Assembly (NCBI RefSeq): GCF_001405015.1
Contig: NZ_CYZX01000003.1
Location: forward strand, 1 to 64,000
DNA: 64,000 nt
Reading direction: 5' to 3'
Source of the DNA: Clostridium disporicum
GTDB taxonomy: Bacteria > Bacillota > Clostridia > Clostridiales > Clostridiaceae
In this document: positions 1-7,758 of the stretch, piece by piece
Position numbering within the stretch: the first letter of the stretch is position 1
Layout of the letters: each line of letters begins with the position of its first letter
Notes under the pieces: generated by a model
Told to the model about the DNA's origin: nothing
Database searches by the model: none
What the model saw: the letters and a program-made list of their open reading frames with translations, nothing else
Program-made: the position numbers and the translations under genes

Positions 1-28
1 AAGTTTTTCATATTATTACTATGCGCAA

Positions 29-58
29 AAAAGGAAGTTCAAATTCGAACTTCCTTTT
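29..58 (-). terminator. Rho-independent terminator of the ECF transporter operon
   Basis: A perfect 12-bp inverted repeat (AAAAGGAAGTTC / GAACTTCCTTTT) with a 6-nt loop lies 46 bases beyond the ecfT stop codon. On the minus strand it is followed by a run of T. Confidence 0.85.
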
Positions 59-103
59 CTTTATCGGCAAATATCAAATTTTTTTTGATACAGCCCCATC
101 TTT

Positions 104-928
104 CTAAAATGGGTTAAAGAATCTTCCGCCATTTAACTTAGTTGCTACTAAAGCTGCTATAAATACACATACTACAATTGCTATAGCTATATAATCTCTC
201 TTTTCAAAAGGTCTACCACTATACCAAGTACGCTTTTTATTATTTCCAAAAGCTCTAAGCTCCATAGCAGAACTTATACTTTCTATTCTCTCTAAGCTTG
301 AGAATATAAGCGGCATAATTATAGCTGCAGAATTTTTTACACGACTAGTTAATCCAGCCTTTTTAGACATATCTATTCCTCTAGCTTGTTGAGCAAAAGA
401 TATATCATGATAATCTCTTTGAATATCTGGTATATATCTTAATGCTATTGCAACAGAATAAGATATTTTGTAACTTACTCCAATACGATTTAATGATGCT
501 GCAAATTCACTTGGATTTGTAGTAACCATAAATAGTAGCGCCATTGGTATTATAGAGAAATATTTTAAAGTTACATTAAATTGATAAAACAATTGTTGAG
601 TTGTTACTGTATATGGTCCAAACAGATGGAAAAGGTCCGTTCTTGTTTTATATATTTCAACTCCCTCGTAAGGTGAGAAGAAAAATATAGCAATATTATT
701 TATAAGTAAAAATACTAAAATAAAATATAATACGAAAGAAATATCTTTAAATTTCACTTTAGATACTTTAAACATAATAATACTAAATATAAACATTGCC
801 CCTAGTATACGTGTATCATAAGTAACCATAGATGCTAAAGCCCAAAATACTAATGCAATAAGCTTAGTTGCTCCTGTTAGCTTATGAATAGGGGATTTTA
901 AATCTTGGTATTCTAACATAGCACTCAT
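104..928 (-). CDS. ecfT: Energy-coupling factor transporter transmembrane protein EcfT
   Basis: This is the T-component of an energy-coupling factor importer, which links the paired ATPases to a small substrate-binding S-component in the membrane. The 274-aa protein has hydrophobic segments near residues 23-55, 63-85, 120-137 and 245-265. It carries the two short coupling motifs of the family: ARG at 182-184 and the related RAFG at 225-228, which in known EcfT proteins dock on the ATPases. The start overlaps the stop of the upstream ATPase gene (ATGA), so the two are translationally coupled. A terminator follows. The substrate cannot be read from this subunit. The UPF0397 gene nearby is the likely S-component. 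Confidence 0.9.
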   Translation of the reverse strand: MSAMLEYQDLKSPIHKLTGATKLIALVFWALASMVTYDTRILGAMFIFSIIMFKVSKVKFKDISFVLYFILVFLLINNIAIFFFSPYEGVEIYKTRTDLFHLFGPYTVTTQQLFYQFNVTLKYFSIIPMALLFMVTTNPSEFAASLNRIGVSYKISYSVAIALRYIPDIQRDYHDISFAQQARGIDMSKKAGLTSRVKNSAAIIMPLIFSSLERIESISSAMELRAFGNNKKRTWYSGRPFEKRDYIAIAIVVCVFIAALVATKLNGGRFFNPF

Positions 929-2631
929 TTTGCTCTAACACTCCTGTCATAGTCAATAAATCTTTTAACAAATTCTCTTGGATTATCTAAATTAGCTTTT
1001 ACAGCTAATTCATAAACTGATGTCTCTTTAAGATTTGCAGCCTCTATTACCTTACTATCTGTAAGAATATTTGCAGCTGTATCATCTGCTATCTTTAATC
1101 CATCAGCTAAAGCAATAGCTCTATTTGTATATTCTAACATTAGGTGCATATCATGAGTTATCATAATTATAGTTACACCTTTATTATTTATCTCTTTTAA
1201 GAATTCCATTATTTCTGTATAATGCTTAAAGTCTTGCCCTGCTGTTGGCTCATCTAAAATAATAACCTCTGGATTAAGTACTAAAATAGATGCTATAGTA
1301 ACACGTTTCTTTTGCCCATAACTAAGAGCTGATATTGGCCAATTACGGAATTCATATAATCCACATACCTTTAACGTTTCATATACTCTTGTTTTAATCT
1401 CTGCCTCACTAACGCCTCTAACCTTAAGTCCTAGAGCTACCTCATCAAAAATCATAGTCTTAGATATCATTTGGTTTGGATTTTGCATAACTATACCAAT
1501 TTTTTCAGCACGTTCTTTTATAGTTTCATTTTTAATATCTTTTCCGTTAAATAATATCTTACCTGAAGTTGGTTTGTAGAAGCCACATATAAGCTTTGAA
1601 ATAGTTGATTTTCCTGCACCATTTTTACCAACTATACTTACCATTTCACCCTTATTAACTTTGAATGATAATCCATGTAAAATCTCTTTCTTTTCATTAT
1701 AACCAAACTTTACATCTTGTAGTTCTAAAATAGGTTCATCACATGTTACTGCAACTTCTTCTTTAACATCATCTACCCATGCTTTTAATTTTTCTTCATA
1801 AGTATCAAGTTTCACAGTATCTATATGTTCTGGTTCTACTTCAGGAGTTATTTCACATCCTGCATATTTTAAGGCAGTTATATATAGAGGCTCCCTTATT
1901 CCCGTTTCTTCTAATATATTAGTAGATAATAATTCATTTGGGGTTATATCAGCTTTTATAACTCCTCTATCTACCACTATAATTCTATCAACATTTGAAT
2001 GTAGAACATCTTCTAAACGATGCTCTATAATAAGTATTGTCTTATTAGTCTTTTCTTTTATTTGCTCTATAAGCTCAATAGCCGTTTTTCCTGTGGCTGG
2101 ATCTAAGCTTGCTAAAGGCTCATCAAATAGTAGTATATCTACATTGTCAACCATAACACCAGCTAATGTAACACGTTGCTTTTGTCCTCCTGATAATCTA
2201 TGAGGTGCTGACTCTAGATGGCTTTCTATTCCTACTATTTTTGATACTATATCAACAGTTTCCTTCATCTTATCTTGAGGAACACAATCATTTTCTAGTT
2301 TGAATGCAATATCTTCACCTACTGTTAAACCTATAAATTGACTATCTGGATCTTGAAGTACAGTACCAACAACATTAGAAAGTTCAGCAATACTCATATT
2401 TTTAGTTTCTTGCCCATTTATTTTAAGACTTCCAGTTATCTTACCTTCATATGAAAAAGGTACAAGTCCATTTATACAGTTTGATAATGTACTTTTCCCT
2501 GATCCTGATGGACCAACTATAAGTACTTTCTCACCTTCATATATAGTTAAATTTATATTGTTTAATGTCGGCTTTGCTTGAGCTCTGTATTGAAAGGAAA
2601 AATCTTTGAACTCAATTACAGGTCTTTTCAT
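925..2631 (-). CDS. ECF transporter ATP-binding protein with two fused ATPase domains
   Basis: A 568-aa protein made of two ABC ATPase domains in tandem, doing the work of EcfA1 and EcfA2 in one chain. The first domain has Walker A GPSGSGKS at residues 40-47 and signature LSGGQKQR. The second has Walker A GKNGAGKS and a variant signature LSYGQKKR, and both have Walker B/D-loop motifs (LLFDEP, IILDEP). The ATG at 2631 is chosen over the upstream in-frame start at 2727 because AGAGGGAG sits just before it and the domain begins at once with MKRPVIEFKDF. The extra 32 codons upstream look like leader. The gene overlaps ecfT by 4 bases. It energises import together with EcfT and an S-component, probably the UPF0397 protein upstream. 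Confidence 0.92.
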   Translation of the reverse strand: MKRPVIEFKDFSFQYRAQAKPTLNNINLTIYEGEKVLIVGPSGSGKSTLSNCINGLVPFSYEGKITGSLKINGQETKNMSIAELSNVVGTVLQDPDSQFIGLTVGEDIAFKLENDCVPQDKMKETVDIVSKIVGIESHLESAPHRLSGGQKQRVTLAGVMVDNVDILLFDEPLASLDPATGKTAIELIEQIKEKTNKTILIIEHRLEDVLHSNVDRIIVVDRGVIKADITPNELLSTNILEETGIREPLYITALKYAGCEITPEVEPEHIDTVKLDTYEEKLKAWVDDVKEEVAVTCDEPILELQDVKFGYNEKKEILHGLSFKVNKGEMVSIVGKNGAGKSTISKLICGFYKPTSGKILFNGKDIKNETIKERAEKIGIVMQNPNQMISKTMIFDEVALGLKVRGVSEAEIKTRVYETLKVCGLYEFRNWPISALSYGQKKRVTIASILVLNPEVIILDEPTAGQDFKHYTEIMEFLKEINNKGVTIIMITHDMHLMLEYTNRAIALADGLKIADDTAANILTDSKVIEAANLKETSVYELAVKANLDNPREFVKRFIDYDRSVRAK

Positions 2632-2740
2632 ATAAATCTCCCTCTTTACCTTTTGTTCGTCTATTTTATTAATACTTAAAAATAATACTATATTTTTTTG
2701 CGTATGTATATCGCGAAGTTTTTCCATAACCTACCTAAAA

Positions 2741-2766
2741 AATACCGGAGACATTACCCCGGTATT
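2741..2766 (-). terminator. Hairpin terminator or attenuator inside the ECF operon
   Basis: AATACCGG pairs with CCGGTATT around a 10-nt loop and is followed by six T on the minus strand. It lies between the UPF0397 stop and the fused ATPase start. Some transcripts probably end here, so the S-component and SAM enzyme would be made in excess over the ATPase and EcfT, or ATPase/EcfT have their own promoter. Confidence 0.75.
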
Positions 2767-2786
2767 ATAAACTTTAAGTATTTATA

Positions 2787-3350
2787 CTAAGCTATATCAT
2801 CTTCTCTATCTAAGCTTCCCTTTTTAACTCTGCTCTTTGCATAAGAGTAAAGTAATATACTTCCTAGTACAGCTACTGTAATCATATTTAAGAAACCAGC
2901 TACAGCTCCTTGTACATATACTTTATTTGCTGGCTCAGCATATATTAGTATATCTAATGATGGTGCTACTACAAACCATGCAATTACATTAGCTACAACT
3001 TGATATATATTGAATAGTATAATTTGTTTTTTACCGAATTCACCTTCATTAATATTTAATCTCTTAGCTGCAAATCCAATAACTAATCCAACTATTGCAG
3101 TAGCAATTATCCAGCTGAACCATGGTGAACCATATGCAGTCAAATCAGTTAACGTATGCCCTATAAATCCTATTGATACACCAGCTATTGGTCCAAATAT
3201 TACTGCCATTAAAGCTAAAAATCCATAAGCTGTATTAAATGTAGTATTTGGTATTGGTGTTGGAATCGCTGCAAAACGTGCTAATATCATGAAAACTGCT
3301 GATCCGATACCTATAGCAACTATTGTTTTTATGCTTAAGTTATTTTTCAT
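2787..3350 (-). CDS. UPF0397 family ECF transporter S-component
   Basis: A 187-aa integral membrane protein of the UPF0397 family, recognised from its N-terminal region (IPTPIPNTTFNTAYGFLAL) and the following FGPIAGVSIGFIGH segment. About five or six hydrophobic helices are visible, the usual build of an S-component that binds substrate and docks on EcfT. The start has a good site (GAGGAG, 8 nt before ATG). It lies 51 bases downstream of the SAM hydroxide adenosyltransferase and upstream of the ECF ATPase. Family members are regularly found beside ECF ATPases, but the substrate is not settled. Pairing with a SAM-cleaving enzyme suggests a nucleoside, methionine or cofactor-related compound, which is inference. 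Confidence 0.85.
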   Translation of the reverse strand: MKNNLSIKTIVAIGIGSAVFMILARFAAIPTPIPNTTFNTAYGFLALMAVIFGPIAGVSIGFIGHTLTDLTAYGSPWFSWIIATAIVGLVIGFAAKRLNINEGEFGKKQIILFNIYQVVANVIAWFVVAPSLDILIYAEPANKVYVQGAVAGFLNMITVAVLGSILLYSYAKSRVKKGSLDREDDIA

Positions 3351-3401
3351 CTACTTTTCTCCTCTTATTTTTATTACTAGTTTTAAAATATTATAGTAAT
3401 A

Positions 3402-4259
3402 TTATTCGTAAATTATTCTTGGAGCCTTTCTTATAGATATTCTCCAATTTGTACCTGTTTGTATATTGTATGCCTTAGAGAATGATCCTTGATTTATAGC
3501 TACGGCTAAACAATCTAATGAGTTAACATAAACTAAAGTTTCTCCTACGTGAACCTCAGCAAAAGATGTTGCAAACACCATTATGTTTCTGTAAACTTCT
3601 CTTGTATCATTTTTAATAGATACTTCTACTCTATCACCATAATTGATTCCGCTACCCATAAATAATTCTCTGCTAATGTTTGTCCAAAGACTTCCGAATC
3701 TAACATCTAGAACGTCTATTGTTCCTGTAACACAATCTCCGTCCTTAGCAGCCGCTACTGTTGGTAATTCAACTATTTCATCAACATTTATCTTAGGCCC
3801 TACACCTTCAAAGTCTATTACACCAGCAGCTAATCTAGCACCAGTATAAGCATAAACATCTCTTCCATGGAATGTGTAAGATGCTCCTGAGTTTGGTAAT
3901 CTATTTATATTTTCATCTATTTCTCTTGCTTCAACAATTCCACACATACGTTTAACATGTGTTAATGTTCCATTATCTGGAGTAACTATATAGTGTCCTG
4001 TAACAGTCTTTGCTACTATACTCTTTCTATCAGTTCCTACACCTGGATCAACAACTGATGCAAAAACTGTACCTTTAGCCCAATATGTAACTGTTTGAAT
4101 TAATCTATAAGAAGCTTCCCAAATATTATACTGTGGAATATCATGAGTCAAATCAAATATTCTTAACTCAGAATCAACTCCGTGAGCAACTCCATACATA
4201 GCGCTAACTGCACCATCTGCTAAACCAAAATCTGTTTGAAATACTAAAGCATTTTTCAT
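3402..4259 (-). CDS. S-adenosyl-L-methionine hydroxide adenosyltransferase (SAM hydrolase, DUF62)
   Basis: A 285-aa enzyme of the DUF62 family, related to SAM chlorinase and fluorinase. Studied members use water-derived hydroxide to split SAM into adenosine and methionine. Visible family motifs are the N-terminal TDFGLADGAVSAMYG, VVDPGVGTDRKS, TPDNGTL and the HGRDVYAYTGARLAAG segment, which holds the Arg and Asp positions of the catalytic site. The N terminus begins directly in the first strand (NALVFQTDFG), and GGAGG precedes ATG 4259. It is the first gene of a run with the UPF0397 S-component and ECF ATPase/EcfT, so its product or substrate may be linked to what the transporter carries. Confidence 0.9.
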   Translation of the reverse strand: MKNALVFQTDFGLADGAVSAMYGVAHGVDSELRIFDLTHDIPQYNIWEASYRLIQTVTYWAKGTVFASVVDPGVGTDRKSIVAKTVTGHYIVTPDNGTLTHVKRMCGIVEAREIDENINRLPNSGASYTFHGRDVYAYTGARLAAGVIDFEGVGPKINVDEIVELPTVAAAKDGDCVTGTIDVLDVRFGSLWTNISRELFMGSGINYGDRVEVSIKNDTREVYRNIMVFATSFAEVHVGETLVYVNSLDCLAVAINQGSFSKAYNIQTGTNWRISIRKAPRIIYE

Positions 4260-4465
4260 GTCTTTTCCTCCGTCGTGTCAATTTTACATTGCAAGTATAT
4301 TACACGAATATTACTTTAGTCAACCATTATTTCATTCGCTTTTGTATTTTTGTATTATTTTGTTGAAATTTGTTTTTAGACATACCTTTCAAGTATACTT
4401 TTATTATGTAGTTATAGTCAAGTATAATTATATACATAATATTAATATGATAGATAAAATCTTAT

Positions 4466-4471
4466 AGGAGG
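4466..4471 (+). promoter_or_regulatory. Consensus Shine-Dalgarno with no start codon at normal spacing
   Basis: AGGAGG lies 37 nt before the ATG of the alkyladenine glycosylase gene. That reading frame is closed by TAA at 4503-4505, so no upstream in-frame start exists, and no ATG/GTG/TTG lies 5-12 nt after the site. It may be a ribosome standby site or a relic of a lost leader ORF. Confidence 0.4.
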
Positions 4472-4508
4472 TTAATAAGACGAGTAATAATCTTGCCTTA
4501 TATAAATT

Positions 4509-5129
4509 ATGGAAATTTTAGATAAATCTTTTTATAGTATAGATGCATTAACTCTTTCTAAAAAATTACTTGGAAAGGTTCTTGTAAATGAAGTTAACGG
4601 AAAAATATTTAAAGGAATAATAGTAGAAACAGAAGCTTATATAGGTGCTATAGATAAAGCATCTCATGCTTATGGCGGTAGAAGAACCGAAAGAACTGAA
4701 ACGTTATACGGCGAGCCAGGAATAGTTTATGTATATTCAATATATGGAATGTATTTCTGCTTTAATGTAATATGTGGTGAGAAAGACGTTGCAGAGGGAG
4801 TTCTCATTAGAGGTTTAGAACCTTTAGAAGGTTTAGATGAAATGTCTCTTAATCGCTTCAATAAGCATTACGAAGAGCTTACAAAGGCTCAAATAAAAAA
4901 TCTCACCAACGGTCCATCAAAGCTATGCATAGCCATGAATATAAATAAAAGCAATAACACTAAAGAACTTATTAAAGAAAACTCTCTTTACATAGAAGAT
5001 TATAATATTGAAGTTTTGCCTTCAAACATTGTAGAAACCACTAGAATAGGAATTGACTATGCTGAAGAAGCAGTTCATTTCCCTTGGAGATTTTATATTA
5101 AAGATAATCCTTATGTATCAAAGAAATAA
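4509..5129 (+). CDS. DNA-3-methyladenine glycosylase (AAG/MPG family)
   Basis: A 206-aa base-excision repair glycosylase of the monomeric AAG (MPG) family, which removes alkylated purines such as 3-methyladenine and hypoxanthine. The family core is clear: ETEAYIG-x-DKASHAYGG, which contains the catalytic Glu region, then the GIVYVYSIYGMYFCFNV strand set with the intercalating Tyr, and NGPSKLCIAM. Length is normal. The ATG is fixed by an in-frame stop two codons upstream, yet the only strong ribosome site is 37 nt away. The gene faces ogt, another alkylation-repair gene, across a family A element whose left end carries this gene's TAA. The two may form a repair pair, though they are transcribed towards each other. 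Confidence 0.92.
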   Translation: MEILDKSFYSIDALTLSKKLLGKVLVNEVNGKIFKGIIVETEAYIGAIDKASHAYGGRRTERTETLYGEPGIVYVYSIYGMYFCFNVICGEKDVAEGVLIRGLEPLEGLDEMSLNRFNKHYEELTKAQIKNLTNGPSKLCIAMNINKSNNTKELIKENSLYIEDYNIEVLPSNIVETTRIGIDYAEEAVHFPWRFYIKDNPYVSKK

Positions 5130-5340
5130 AGTGCGAAGCACTTTGGGCAAAAGTTTGACTTCGTCAAAGTCCAAAACGTCACTTTGTGACGGCCAAAAGA
5201 TTTACAATAACCAAGAGTAATAACTTAGAGTTAAAAAAGCTTTTGGACGTTTACGAAGTAAATCCTTTGGACTGCCATAGGCACTTTTGGACTCGACGCA
5301 GTCGACTTTTGGACTACGCACTTAGTACGCACTTTATTTC
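5123..5340 (+). repeat. Family A hairpin-ladder element, copy 1
   Basis: A 218-bp element with perfect 13-nt inverted ends (GAAATAAAGTGCG). Between them lie short hairpins with 3-nt loops: AAAGTGC/GCACTTT (5128-5144), TTTGAC/GTCAAA (5154-5168), CGTCAC/GTGACG (5177-5191), AACT/AGTT (5222-5232), TTTAC/GTAAA (5250-5262), TGCC/GGCA (5273-5283) and TCGAC/GTCGA (5293-5305). Linkers on the left half pair with linkers on the right half: 5148-5153 with 5306-5311, 5169-5176 with 5285-5292 (GTCCAAAA/TTTTGGAC), and 5211-5217 with 5240-5246. The whole can fold into a ladder with two opposed side hairpins per rung. The left end contains the glycosylase TAA and the right end the ogt TGA. Confidence 0.9.
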
Positions 5341-5824
5341 AACCATTCTTTTCCTCTAGCTTTAAAAGGTATTCCTTTTTATCTATTCCTCCAGCATATC
5401 CTACCATCTTTCCATTTGATCCAACAACTCTATGACAAGGAATAATAATAGCTATGGGATTCTTATTATTAGCTCCTCCAACTGCTCGAACTGCTTTAGG
5501 ATTATTAATCTTTTCAGCTATAGATTTATAAGTTACTTTTTCTCCATAAGATATATTAGATAAAGCTTTCCATACACTTATCTGAAATTCTGTACCTTTT
5601 ATAAATTTTATATTTAAATCAAATTCTTTTCTTTTACCTTCAAAGTATTCTTGAAGTTGATTTTTGCATTTAATAACTGCTTCATTTTCGTCCCATTCCG
5701 AACTTTCCATTGAAAACGATACTCCTATGATACTTTCTCCTTCTGCTTCAATTTTTATTTTTCCTATTGGTGATTCATAATACCCATAGTTCATATCTAA
5801 ACTCACTTTCCTTTTTTTCAACAA
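5339..5824 (-). CDS. ogt: Methylated-DNA--protein-cysteine methyltransferase
   Basis: A suicide repair protein that transfers the methyl group from O6-methylguanine (and O4-methylthymine) to its own cysteine. The active-site motif IPCHRVV is present, with Cys130 counted from the first possible start, and the helix-turn-helix DNA-binding segment (GTEFQISVWKALSNISYGEKVTY) precedes it. Two starts are possible: TTG at 5824 with GAGGT five bases upstream, or ATG at 5794 with GGAAAGTGAG upstream. The second gives 151 aa and starts at MNYGYYESPIG, typical of Ogt N termini. The stop codon lies in the inverted end of the family A element. It converges on the alkyladenine glycosylase gene. Confidence 0.93.
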   Translation of the reverse strand: MLKKRKVSLDMNYGYYESPIGKIKIEAEGESIIGVSFSMESSEWDENEAVIKCKNQLQEYFEGKRKEFDLNIKFIKGTEFQISVWKALSNISYGEKVTYKSIAEKINNPKAVRAVGGANNKNPIAIIIPCHRVVGSNGKMVGYAGGIDKKEYLLKLEEKNG

Positions 5825-5979
5825 CTACCTCAAATATTTTTAGGTAGATATAGTCATTCATATTTTTATACCTATACAATAAATTTGTTAAAGACTATTA
5901 TACTATTAAATGTTAAAATTTAAATAAATTCTTTATTTAATAATTATAGTTTTATTATAAATCTTTTGGAGGTAAAATC

Positions 5980-6453
5980 GTGAAAACAGCTGAATATTAC
6001 ATAGAAAAGCTAGAAATGCTACCACATGTTGAAGGTGGTTATTTCAAAGAATCATTTTTATCAGAAAGCTTATATAATACTGATAAAAAACTTTGGAGTA
6101 GTATTTATTTCTTATTAAGAACTGGTGAAGTATCTCATTTTCATAGGCTGAAATCTGATGAACTATGGTATTATCATGCTGGTGAATCTTTAACAATATA
6201 TATGATTACACCAGAAGGTAATCTTATTACAAAACAACTTGGGCTTAATATCGAAAATGGAGAATCTCCTCAAGTACTTGTTCCTAAAGGATGCATATTT
6301 GGTTCTGCAATGAACAATGATGGTTTTTCATTAGTAGGTTGTATGGTATCACCAGCTTTTGAATATAAAGACTTTGAGCTTTTTAACCGTGATGAATTAT
6401 TAAGCCTATATCCAGAACATCAATCTATTATAAATAAATTAACACGCCCATAA
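5980..6453 (+). CDS. Cupin domain protein, DUF985 (cupin_5) family
   Basis: A 157-aa single-domain cupin of the DUF985 type. The protein opens with the family signature (LPHVEGGYFKESF) and has the cupin strands SHFHRLKSDELWYYHAGESL, where His and Glu residues would bind a metal, and VPKGCIFGSA. The exact reaction is not established for most family members. Structures show a metal-binding beta-barrel resembling sugar isomerases. The start is GTG at 5980 with GGAGG seven bases upstream. It is monocistronic and ends before a bidirectional terminator shared with the convergent deacetylase gene. Confidence 0.85.
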   Translation: MKTAEYYIEKLEMLPHVEGGYFKESFLSESLYNTDKKLWSSIYFLLRTGEVSHFHRLKSDELWYYHAGESLTIYMITPEGNLITKQLGLNIENGESPQVLVPKGCIFGSAMNNDGFSLVGCMVSPAFEYKDFELFNRDELLSLYPEHQSIINKLTRP

Positions 6454-6483
6454 TTATTTCATCAGCCTAAATTTTATCAAAAA

Positions 6484-6515
6484 GGAACAAGCTAAACATT
6501 TATTTAACTTGTTCC
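6484..6515. terminator. Bidirectional terminator between cupin and deacetylase genes
   Basis: GGAACAAG pairs with CTTGTTCC, extended by TAAA/TTTA inside, with T-rich sequence on both outer sides. It lies between convergent genes. Confidence 0.8.
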
Positions 6516-6555
6516 ATCTTTATTTTTGATATTTTTATCATCTAGCTTTATTAAG

Positions 6556-7443
6556 TTATTTTAACGTTCTAAACTCATATCCTAACTCTTTCAAATAAGG
6601 TATGGCTTCATTTAAAAAAGCTGCTTCATTTATATTTTTATCTGTATCATGCATAAGCACTACTATAGTATCATTGTTTTTATCCATCTTCTTAACATAT
6701 TTTTTTAAGTTATTCATCATTTGATCTTTACTTAAAACCGCAGAATGTGCATCTCCATTTACTATATTCCAATCAATAAATGCGTAATCCTTTTCTACTA
6801 ATACTTTATCTATAGCACTAGTTCTCCAAGAATTATGCCCACCCGGAAACCTTATTACTCTAGTATTAAACTCTTCACCTAAAACACTTCTCATGCTTTC
6901 TAAAGATTTATCCATATCATTCATAAAAGCATTAACGTTAACATAGCTATTTGGGTATAACACTTCATATTTATGACAATATCCATGATTACCTACGGCA
7001 TGACCTTCTTCAACCATTCTTATTAAAGCCATTCTAGAATCTTCACTTTTTTCTAGCATTGATCCTAAAATAAAAAATGTAGCTTTCACATCATGTTCTT
7101 TAAGAACATCTAAAACCTCTGAAGTCACTTTAGTAGATGGCCCATCATCAAAAGTCAAATACGCTATTTTTCTACCTTCAGTAGATTGAAAATTCCATTT
7201 AACTAATGCATTTTCAACAATCTTAGCATCATCTGCATTCGGATCCTCTGATAATGATAAATAATTTAATTCTTTTCTTTTAGCCTCTTCTATTTCATCA
7301 AAGCTTGCTGCAACCTCTCTTTCTTGCATTTCAGCTATTTCATCTTCAGTTTTGTATATTTTTATTCCAACTATCATAAATACACTTACTGTACAGACGG
7401 CTATAATATAACATATTATAAAAGCAATTTTTCCTTTGTGCAT
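6556..7443 (-). CDS. Membrane-anchored polysaccharide deacetylase (NodB domain)
   Basis: A 295-aa cell-envelope enzyme of carbohydrate esterase family 4, probably removing acetyl groups from peptidoglycan N-acetyl sugars outside the membrane. The N terminus has one hydrophobic anchor (about residues 6-27), then a short charged stalk, then the NodB domain. Motif 1 is LTFDDGPS, motif 2 GNHGYCHKY supplies two metal-binding His residues, motif 3 is RFPGGHN, and VLMHD closes the site. The ATG at 7443 is preferred to the in-frame start at 7461 because AGGAGG lies 6 bases before it. Downstream is the bidirectional terminator, and upstream is family A copy 2, which separates it from galK. Confidence 0.88.
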   Translation of the reverse strand: MHKGKIAFIICYIIAVCTVSVFMIVGIKIYKTEDEIAEMQEREVAASFDEIEEAKRKELNYLSLSEDPNADDAKIVENALVKWNFQSTEGRKIAYLTFDDGPSTKVTSEVLDVLKEHDVKATFFILGSMLEKSEDSRMALIRMVEEGHAVGNHGYCHKYEVLYPNSYVNVNAFMNDMDKSLESMRSVLGEEFNTRVIRFPGGHNSWRTSAIDKVLVEKDYAFIDWNIVNGDAHSAVLSKDQMMNNLKKYVKKMDKNNDTIVVLMHDTDKNINEAAFLNEAIPYLKELGYEFRTLK

Positions 7444-7542
7444 CTTTAAGCCTCCTAACACTTACTACTTCAAAATTATTATAACCATCAATATAAAATA
7501 TATTATTTTATAATAAAGAAATAATATGTTAAGAGATACTTT

Positions 7543-7758
7543 AAATAAATTGTGCACTAAGTGCGTAGTCCAAAAGTCGACTGCGTCGAGTCCAAAAGTT
7601 CCTACGGCAGTCCAAAGGATTTACTTCGTAAATGTCCAAAAGCTTTTTTAACTCTAAGTTATTACTCTTGGTTATTGTAAATCTTTTGGCCGTCACAAAG
7701 TGACCTTTTGGACTTTGACGAAGTCAAACTTTTGCCCAAAGTGCTTCGCACTTTATTT
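7543..7758 (-). repeat. Family A hairpin-ladder element, copy 2
   Basis: This is the reverse complement of copy 1. Bases 7601-7758 are identical to 44643-44800 and differ from copy 1 at only three positions. The right end (CGCACTTTATTT) touches the galK stop codon. The left end (AAATAAATTGTGC) is an imperfect match to the inverted end. It lies between galK and the deacetylase gene and probably ends galK transcription. Confidence 0.9.

Noticed and set aside
4260..4500. Riboswitch upstream of the SAM hydroxide adenosyltransferase gene
   Set aside because: The enzyme uses SAM, but the leader has only about 60 bases before the next AT-rich stretch and shows none of the SAM-I/SAM-II/S-box conserved bases I know.
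5130..5330. Family A element as a CRISPR array
   Set aside because: Units are different short palindromes with fixed linkers, not identical repeats separated by unique spacers, and no cas genes are near.
5123..5340. Family A element as an integron attC or rho-independent terminator alone
   Set aside because: It lacks attC box structure and any integrase, and it is far larger and more branched than an ordinary terminator, although it probably also ends transcription.
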